Shown here: positions 7,210 to 11,314 of the stretch, one piece after another
How positions within the stretch are numbered: position 1 is the first letter of the stretch
Layout of the letters: every line of letters begins with the position of its first letter
Assembly (NCBI GenBank): GCA_043779285.1
Contig: JAYWEL010000110.1
Location: 1-11,314, forward strand
Source: MGR-bin208 sp043779285
GTDB lineage: Bacteria > Bacteroidota > Bacteroidia > Chitinophagales > Chitinophagaceae
DNA: 11,314 bases
Direction of reading: 5' to 3'
Notes under the pieces: generated by a model
The model's database searches: none
Told to the model about the DNA's origin: nothing
The model's input: the letters and a program-made list of their open reading frames with translations, nothing else
Made by a program: the position numbers and the translations under genes

Positions 7210-7968
7210 TTGCTGAAAGAAATTGTCATAGCTATTCAATCTTATTCTGAAGCTCATCGACTTGTTATGAAACACAAGCTTTGGAAATGGATTCTGATAC
7301 CCGGAATTATTTATGCTATCTTATTTATGGTTAGCATGTATTTTTTCGGCAAATCTGCTACAGGTGTTATTGAATACCTTACCAATATTTCCGGTATCAG
7401 CAACTGGATACAAAAATTTCAAAACAGCTGGCTTGGTTTCTTCTTCACTTTTGCAGGAATTATCCTCTGGATGATCCTCATGTTTTTTTATTTTTCATTA
7501 TTTAAGTATATCTGGTTAATTGTTGGTTCACCCATATATGCATACCTCAGTGAAAAAACGGATGCTATAATTTCAGGTAATGATTATCCGTTCAGTTTGA
7601 CTCAATTGTTGAAAGATGCTGTACGAGGTGTACAATTAGCCGTACGCAATTCGTTGTGGCAGACAGTTTATACAGTATCTCTTTTATTATTATCATTGAT
7701 TCCACTAGTTGGTTGGATAGTTCCGTTGATCGCATTATTTGTTGAATGCTATTATTTTGGTTTTTCCATGCTCGATTACAGTAGTGAGCGAAATAAACTT
7801 TCCGCATCGCAAAGCATTGCATTTATTTCGAATCATAAAGGATTGGCCATTGGAAACGGAATCGTTTTCTATATTATGCATTTCTTTATCATCATTGGCT
7901 GGGTGCTGGCTCCATCATATGCCGTAATAGCCGCAACCATCAGTATGCATAAAGCAAAATCCCTTTAA
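7210..7968 (+). CDS. EI24/CysZ-like integral membrane protein
   Basis: A 252-residue multi-pass inner-membrane protein of the EI24 domain family (Pfam EI24, which includes the sulfate-uptake protein CysZ). The TTG at 7210 is the chosen start: MLKEIVIAIQSYSEAHRLV fits the family N-terminus and the next ATG is 19 codons in. Hydrophobic segments lie roughly at residues 27-46, 75-107, 152-183 and 215-245. Family marks include GSPIYAYLSEKTDAI (106-120), YYFGFSMLDYSSERNKLS (181-198; CysZ-like proteins carry a similar LDYPxER signature) and WVLAPSYAVIAATISM at the C-terminus. No sulfate-assimilation genes are nearby, so a role in sulfate uptake is unproven; EI24 proteins of this phylum are generally uncharacterised. 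The gene is followed after 2 bases by the methyltransferase. Confidence 0.8.
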   Translation: MLKEIVIAIQSYSEAHRLVMKHKLWKWILIPGIIYAILFMVSMYFFGKSATGVIEYLTNISGISNWIQKFQNSWLGFFFTFAGIILWMILMFFYFSLFKYIWLIVGSPIYAYLSEKTDAIISGNDYPFSLTQLLKDAVRGVQLAVRNSLWQTVYTVSLLLLSLIPLVGWIVPLIALFVECYYFGFSMLDYSSERNKLSASQSIAFISNHKGLAIGNGIVFYIMHFFIIIGWVLAPSYAVIAATISMHKAKSL

Positions 7969-7970
7969 TC

Positions 7971-8678
7971 ATGCGTATTCCGGGTAAAGTATATTTAATT
8001 CCTTCTTTTCTGCATGAAAACGGATTAGAGGCCTTGCCTTTGTATTTAAAAAATGCAGCAGCAGATTGTTCAGTTTTTTTTGTGGAGAATGAACGGTCGG
8101 CCAGACGGTTTTTCAAAAAAATCTGGAAAGAAATGGTCATTGATGATTATCAATGGGTAACAATTCATAATGCGGAAGAAAAAGTAAAAGCTCAATTCAA
8201 ATCATTTTTGAATCAGGGAAAAAATATTGCCATCATCAGTGAGGCAGGCTGTCCGGGCATTGCAGATCCGGGACAAATTCTGGTTGAAGTTGCACAACAA
8301 ATGAATGCTCAGGTAAAACCATTGGTAGGGCCCAGTTCTATCTTATTGGCATTGATGGCAAGTGGTATGAATGGACAACAATTTCAGTTTGTTGGTTATT
8401 TACCCATTGCGGAAAATGAAAAAATAAAAAAACTGAAAGAACTGGAATTGGAGTCACGAAAAAAATCGTGCACCCAAATTTTTATAGAAACGCCTTATCG
8501 GAATAATCAGATGATTCAAACGATTTTAAAAAATGCAGATTCTTCAACCCAACTTTGCATCGCTGTAGACCTGACAGGGGATACAGAATGGGTTAAAACT
8601 AAATCCATTTCAGACTGGCAAAATGAAATGCCTGACATTCATAAACGAACTGCTATTTTTCTGATTCTTGCCAGATAA
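7971..8678 (+). CDS. RsmI-like SAM-dependent methyltransferase (tetrapyrrole methylase fold)
   Basis: A 235-residue protein of the tetrapyrrole-methylase/RsmI superfamily. RsmI 2'-O-methylates C1402 of 16S rRNA. Visible marks are IISEAGCPGIADPG (corresponding to SDAGTPGISDPG of RsmI) and LVGPSSILLALMASGMNGQQFQFVGYLP (corresponding to PGPSA...LSGLP...F.GFLP), then FIETPYRN near residue 170. However, the N-terminus reads GKVYLIPSFLHENGLEALP instead of the RsmI LYLVATPIGNLEDIT, and the protein is some 40-50 residues shorter, lacking the usual C-terminal region. It is therefore better called an RsmI paralogue, a type common in Bacteroidota, than RsmI itself; the substrate is uncertain. It begins 2 bases after the EI24-like stop and the two are surely one transcription unit. 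Confidence 0.85.
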   Translation: MRIPGKVYLIPSFLHENGLEALPLYLKNAAADCSVFFVENERSARRFFKKIWKEMVIDDYQWVTIHNAEEKVKAQFKSFLNQGKNIAIISEAGCPGIADPGQILVEVAQQMNAQVKPLVGPSSILLALMASGMNGQQFQFVGYLPIAENEKIKKLKELELESRKKSCTQIFIETPYRNNQMIQTILKNADSSTQLCIAVDLTGDTEWVKTKSISDWQNEMPDIHKRTAIFLILAR

Positions 8679-8797
8679 ATCAACCTATGGCCATTAAGCA
8701 AGATGCTATCCCAAAAAGAAATTGAAGAGAAAATATTAATTACAATTAACCGATAGCAATTTATGTAAACTTGTTTATGGTTATAAATCAGCCAATT

Positions 8798-8812
8798 ATA
8801 CCGATACGGTAT
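8798..8812. repeat. Short perfect hairpin
   Basis: ATACCG, loop ATA, CGGTAT: a 6-base perfect stem with a 3-base loop, about 120 bases after the methyltransferase stop. It is not followed by a T-run, so it is a weak terminator candidate at best. Confidence 0.3.
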
Positions 8813-8883
8813 CTATATTGGTCCAATTCGTGCAAGGACTTCTTGTACCAAACAGCTACTCTATCGGCATAAACAATTCTAAA

Positions 8884-8913
8884 GTTCAAAAAGTCCTTTG
8901 GACTATTTTGAAC
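8884..8913. repeat. Near-perfect 13-base inverted repeat
   Basis: GTTCAAAAAGTCC, loop TTT, GGACTATTTTGAAC: pairing is complete except for one bulged base. It would form a strong hairpin on either strand. No T-run follows directly on the plus strand. A related 8-mer (AAGGACTT, inverse of AAGTCCTT) occurs about 55 bases upstream. It may be a terminator for the upstream operon, a mobile-element end or a repetitive palindrome. Confidence 0.45.
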
Positions 8914-9130
8914 TAAGAATTGGTATTAATTGCATTTAAAATACATAAATAGCTTGAAGAAACGCCGTGCAAACTTTTACGCAACGAAACAAATATTGTC
9001 TTTACAAACTTTAGAAACAGTAATACAAACAAATAATTATTAATATAACCTTAAAACAAAAAACGAAGTGGAAATAGTAGCATTTATCTCATGACTTATT
9101 AGCTTCATTACATTGATAGTATTCTTTGTA

Positions 9131-9568
9131 ATGTCAGGAAACGTAGCACAAATTAAAAGATTATTGGAAAGCTCCAAACTAAAAGAAGAACCAATGATGT
9201 ATGGTAGCCGTCCAAAAAACAGTTGGCCCGCTTCAATATATGACTTGCGTTTATATTCGAAAATGAGGGTTCCCATTATTTGAAAAAATACAAACTGTTT
9301 TGAAATACAAGTTGGTTCGTGTCTCCACGAACCATGGCGGAGGTTTGACACTCTTTTTGAAGAAGAAACTGTAGAATCATTTAATCAATGGCTCGAAGAC
9401 AAGAAAAAAAGAGAGTTAATAGCTTTTTTGGGAATAGGCGAAATTGAAATAATGAAAACAAAATCTCCTGCCTTTCCAAAAGACTTATTGATAATGCCTA
9501 TAACAGTATGTTCGGGTAATAGCATAAATAGCGTTGCTGGAAATACACAATACGCAATGGCTGCCTAA
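9131..9568 (+). pseudogene. Nonsense-interrupted reading frame coupled to the SecB-like gene
   Basis: One plus-strand frame runs from the ATG at 9131 to TAA at 9566-9568 and is broken only by TGA at 9281-9283: 50 codons, the stop, then 94 open codons. The last base of TAA is the first base of the SecB-like ATG (TAATG), the classic arrangement for translational coupling, which argues that this frame is or was a gene. The product would be about 145 residues, rich in Lys and Glu mid-way (FEEETVESFNQWLEDKKKRE) and ending SVAGNTQYAMAA. I recognise no domain and no helix-turn-helix. The frame can be followed further upstream through TGA at 9092 and TAA at 9041. Alternatively only a short 3' gene is used, from the in-frame ATG at 9449. 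A strong hairpin lies within it. In SecB-containing toxin-antitoxin-chaperone modules the gene before secB is the antitoxin; whether that applies here is unknown. Confidence 0.45.
9313..9334. repeat. Perfect 9-base hairpin inside the interrupted frame
   Basis: TGGTTCGTG, loop TCTC, CACGAACCA. It is GC-richer than its surroundings and lies 29 bases after the premature TGA. The overlapping GTGTCTCC (9319-9326) can alternatively pair with GGA (9339-9341) plus GACAC (9347-9351). I have the impression that the motif GTTCGTG-TCTC-CACGAAC recurs as a dispersed palindrome in Bacteroidota genomes, but this is memory, not a search. Confidence 0.5.
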
Positions 9569-10002
9569 TGGAAGTAAAGATTCAACCGATATTAAAATTT
9601 TTGGGAATTGATATAGCTAATGTAAATGTTAGCCTCCAAAACCCATTTAATCATGACGAGAAACCTCCGATAGAACTATCGGTGATTCCAAAAGTGTTTT
9701 ACCCAGAAAATCGTCCTGATGATTTTACCATAATTATTGAATTAAAGGTAAGCTCCAAAGACTATTTTAATATAGATATTGTAGCCTTTGGAAATTTTTC
9801 ATTAAACAGACCATCTAACGACAAAGAAGTAAAACCATTTATAGATGTTAATGCTCCAGCAATTATGTTCCCTTATGTTCGGGCATTTCTATCTACCCTG
9901 ACTGCCAACTTAGGGGCAGGTTTCCCTCCTATTATCTTGCCTCCGCAAATATTTCAAGGTGAATTAGAAGTATTGGTAGCTCCTAAGACCGAAACTGAAT
10001 AA
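9568..10002 (+). CDS. SecB-like export chaperone family protein
   Basis: A 144-residue protein resembling the SecB family (Pfam SecB), tetrameric holdases that keep client proteins unfolded for export or protect antitoxins. The most telling part is residues 95-130, NAPAIMFPYVRAFLST followed by FPPIILPPQIF, which corresponds to the SecB stretch with LFPYAR...FPxLxLxPVNF; the N-terminal two thirds has the expected alternating strands (VNVSLQNPF, PIELSVIPKVF, FTIIIELKV). Length is close to typical SecB (about 155), though it lacks a long acidic tail, ending PKTETE. Canonical SecB is mainly proteobacterial; solitary or toxin-antitoxin-associated SecB-like genes occur elsewhere. The start ATG overlaps the stop of the interrupted upstream frame, so its partner is probably the lost or unknown client. 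No Sec or toxin gene is visible nearby. Confidence 0.75.
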   Translation: MEVKIQPILKFLGIDIANVNVSLQNPFNHDEKPPIELSVIPKVFYPENRPDDFTIIIELKVSSKDYFNIDIVAFGNFSLNRPSNDKEVKPFIDVNAPAIMFPYVRAFLSTLTANLGAGFPPIILPPQIFQGELEVLVAPKTETE

Positions 10003-10285
10003 TATTTCAAAGAACTATTCGGCTCGACAAAAGCACCACACATTTACATCTGGGTCGTAAGCGGCTATTTTAAAAGTGCGGAAAATGAAAATTATAATTT
10101 CACAATGCGAAGACTAATACATTTCAAATAACGATATTAAAAGTTGTGACATAAATATATTTCCAATTAAGATAGAACCAGGCATTGACATAAAAAATTT
10201 TGATTTATCTTATACAGTAAATGTTGCAAATTTTATTGGCTAATTTAGATTATTAAAGCAAAAGCAGCTTAAAAAAATAGACATT
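10003..10285. other. Intergenic stretch with possible gene remnants
   Basis: After the SecB-like TAA the same frame stays open for 42 more codons (YFKELFGSTKAPHIYIWVVS onward, stop at about 10131). A second protein-like piece in another frame follows (DINIFPIKIEPGIDIKNFD, stop near 10240). Together they look like the decayed remains of one gene with a frameshift, but neither resembles a known family and chance in AT-rich DNA is possible. No promoter, terminator or RNA gene was recognised. Confidence 0.3.
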
Positions 10286-10654
10286 ATGAGAAGATACTTA
10301 CTACCAATTTTATTAGGTTTTGTCGGCATGGTTGTGGCACACATCATTATTTTGCTAGGTTTTGGTTTAGGTATAAAATACCCGCTTTATTTCATAGCTT
10401 ATCCGCTAGTATATGCCTTGATTGCTTTTCTAATAACAAGACGTAGCCCAGATTGGTGGCTTTCTAATGTTATTTGTATTTGTTTAATTCCATTCATTTA
10501 CTGGTATCTTCTGCTTTGGAATGATGGAAAATTTCATTTTACAAATGCTACAGAACTTAGGGACTCTTCAGGAATGCTTCTAATATTACCTTTCACTTTC
10601 ATTGCAGCAGCATTGATCTCATTTAATGAGTTTAAGCATAAAAAACTGACCTAA
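10286..10654 (+). CDS. Small four-helix membrane protein of unknown function
   Basis: A 122-residue hydrophobic protein that I do not recognise. Predicted membrane spans by inspection are at roughly residues 4-30, 32-51, 58-78 and 94-113. A short polar loop (NDGKFHFTNATELRDSSG, about 79-96) separates the last two, and the tail is basic (EFKHKKLT). The start ATG at 10286 is preceded by an A-rich stretch without a Shine-Dalgarno sequence, as for neighbouring genes. It lies at the right end of the AT-rich accessory-looking segment, 283 bases after the SecB-like gene, and converges on the peptidase gene. Nothing in the sequence links it to SecB or to transport. Confidence 0.65.
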   Translation: MRRYLLPILLGFVGMVVAHIIILLGFGLGIKYPLYFIAYPLVYALIAFLITRRSPDWWLSNVICICLIPFIYWYLLLWNDGKFHFTNATELRDSSGMLLILPFTFIAAALISFNEFKHKKLT

Positions 10655-10705
10655 AACAGCCGCTAAAACATTAAGATTTATGCAATAAATTTGACCCACA
10701 TAAAA

Positions 10706-10752
10706 TTTACAGATGCAAAAGTAAATGATTCATTTCCTTTTGCATCTGTAAA
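10706..10752. terminator. Long hairpin between convergent genes, likely bidirectional terminator
   Basis: TTTACAGATGCAAAAG (10706-10721) pairs perfectly with CTTTTGCATCTGTAAA (10737-10752). After one mismatch, AAATG/CATTT adds five more inner pairs around a 3-base loop, giving a stem of about 22 positions. It lies between the membrane-protein stop (10654) and the peptidase stop (10782). On the minus strand the stem is followed by a TTTTA run, so it suits the peptidase transcript best; on the plus strand no T-run follows. Confidence 0.6.
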
Positions 10753-10781
10753 AAATGCGATCGACAAACTGATTCAATAAT

Positions 10782-11314
10782 TTATAACCCATATTGGGAT
10801 ACCAGGTAAACCAGTGCAGCCATACCAATTGCGCCTAATTCTAGTTCTCTTTTATGTACCGATTCAAATACATCATTGGGTGCATGATGAAAATCGAAAT
10901 AACGCTGACTACCCGGATTAACACCGCTTAATACAGTACCAAATTTCCTTAATGGACCAATATCTGCTCCTCCTCCACCATCGGGCATATCATAAATTCC
11001 ATAGGGAACAAATAATGGTAACCATTTGCGGATTTTTTCCAGTTTCCCTTTATCACCGCTCACTCCTAGCGTTTCAACACCAAAACCACCCGCATCACTT
11101 TCAATGGCAAAAATGTGGTTCTCTTTATTTTTTTCCGCAAATGCTGCATACGCATTTCCACCATGCAAACCATTCTCTTCATTCATAAACATCACTGCAC
11201 GGATTGTTCTTTTTGGCTGAACACCTATTGCTTTCAATACCCTGATTACTTCAATACTTTGCACACATCCTGTTCCGTCATCATGTGCACCTTCTGCCAA
11301 ATCCCAACTATCCA
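10782..11314 (-). CDS. M28-family zinc metallopeptidase, C-terminal part (cut by window edge)
   Basis: The visible 176 or so residues are the C-terminal part of an M28-family (aminopeptidase / carboxypeptidase Q-like) di-zinc exopeptidase; family proteins are usually 450 residues or more, so over half lies beyond the right edge. Reading continues through DSWDLAEGAHDDGTG at the window end, so the gene does not start here. Expected metal and catalytic residues are present: the bridging Asp in GAHDDGTG, the catalytic and ligand Glu pair in MFMNEENGLHGG, the Asp ligand in ESDAGGFG and the His ligand in FDFHHAPNDVFE. In this phylum such enzymes are often secreted or lipoproteins, but the N-terminus is not visible. 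A strong hairpin follows its stop. Confidence 0.9.
   Translation of the reverse strand, partial: DSWDLAEGAHDDGTGCVQSIEVIRVLKAIGVQPKRTIRAVMFMNEENGLHGGNAYAAFAEKNKENHIFAIESDAGGFGVETLGVSGDKGKLEKIRKWLPLFVPYGIYDMPDGGGGADIGPLRKFGTVLSGVNPGSQRYFDFHHAPNDVFESVHKRELELGAIGMAALVYLVSQYGL

Larger units (their letters stand above)
8679..9130. other. Gene-free AT-rich stretch with hairpins, probably decayed DNA
   Basis: No convincing gene lies between the methyltransferase stop and the interrupted frame at 9131. Short open stretches exist, for example about 50 codons starting near 8763 that end at the hairpin at 8884-8913, and about 38 codons at 8931-9043 in the same frame as the interrupted ORF that follows, but none resembles a family I know. 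A minus-strand frame of 103 codons covers 9040-9351; I take it for a shadow because it crosses the plus-strand frames and has no recognisable features. Two inverted repeats are listed separately. No tRNA, no transposase and no promoter was recognised. Confidence 0.5.

Noticed and set aside
8236..8275. GC-rich GAGGCAGGCTGTCCGGGCATT, similar in look to the element at 734-790
   Set aside because: It is the conserved SEAGCPGIADPG motif of the RsmI-like methyltransferase and lacks the inverted-repeat arms.
8931..9130. Continuation of the SecB-partner frame far upstream, through TAA at 9041 and TGA at 9092
   Set aside because: The pieces are short and stop-separated in AT-rich DNA; they are mentioned as a hint of decay but not annotated as coding.
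9040..9351. Minus-strand open frame of 103 codons
   Set aside because: It overlaps the plus-strand frames that lead by TAATG into the SecB-like gene, shows no known domain, and its start region is the palindromic hairpin. I favour a shadow, but with the plus frame interrupted it is not fully excluded.
1..11314. CRISPR arrays, rRNA, tRNA, complete insertion sequences, phage genes
   Set aside because: None was seen: no regularly spaced direct repeats, no tRNA-like cloverleaf, and no transposase or integrase motifs in any frame.

Overview
The window looks like a chromosomal segment of a Bacteroidota bacterium, plausibly Chitinophagales, though the genus cannot be fixed. Three things point there: a PorP/SprF-family protein of the type IX secretion/gliding machinery, promoter-like boxes matching the Bacteroidota -7 consensus TAnnTTTG upstream of several genes, and almost no Shine-Dalgarno sequences before start codons. 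Two genes appear to use TTG starts.

Layout. Positions 1-1945 (minus) hold a two-gene unit: a PGM1-type ATP-grasp peptide ligase followed, 31 bases on, by a class III nucleotidyl cyclase cut by the window edge. Next come anmK (minus, muropeptide recycling) and the divergent upp (plus, uracil salvage), sharing a compact promoter region. A stand-alone porP/sprF gene (plus) ends 5 bases from the end of a convergent SLC13/DASS transporter, which follows a 3-methyladenine DNA glycosylase gene on the minus strand. Divergent from that pair, an EI24/CysZ-like membrane protein and an RsmI-like tetrapyrrole-fold methyltransferase are separated by 2 bases on the plus strand.

From about 8680 to 10780 the character changes. 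The DNA is AT-rich with several strong inverted repeats, decayed-looking reading frames, a SecB-like chaperone gene whose start codon overlaps the stop of a nonsense-interrupted upstream frame (TAATG), and a small four-helix membrane protein. This reads as an accessory or decaying segment between housekeeping genes. A long hairpin then separates it from the C-terminal part of an M28-family metallopeptidase (minus) that runs off the right edge.

The most striking observation is a GC-rich, inverted-repeat-bearing segment of 57 bases (19 codons, in frame) inside the ATP-grasp gene, just before its metal-binding strand. It behaves like a Rickettsia-palindromic-element-style protein-coding insertion. 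The second is the SecB-like gene translationally coupled to a broken, unrecognised partner, an arrangement reminiscent of toxin-antitoxin-chaperone or other chaperone-client modules.
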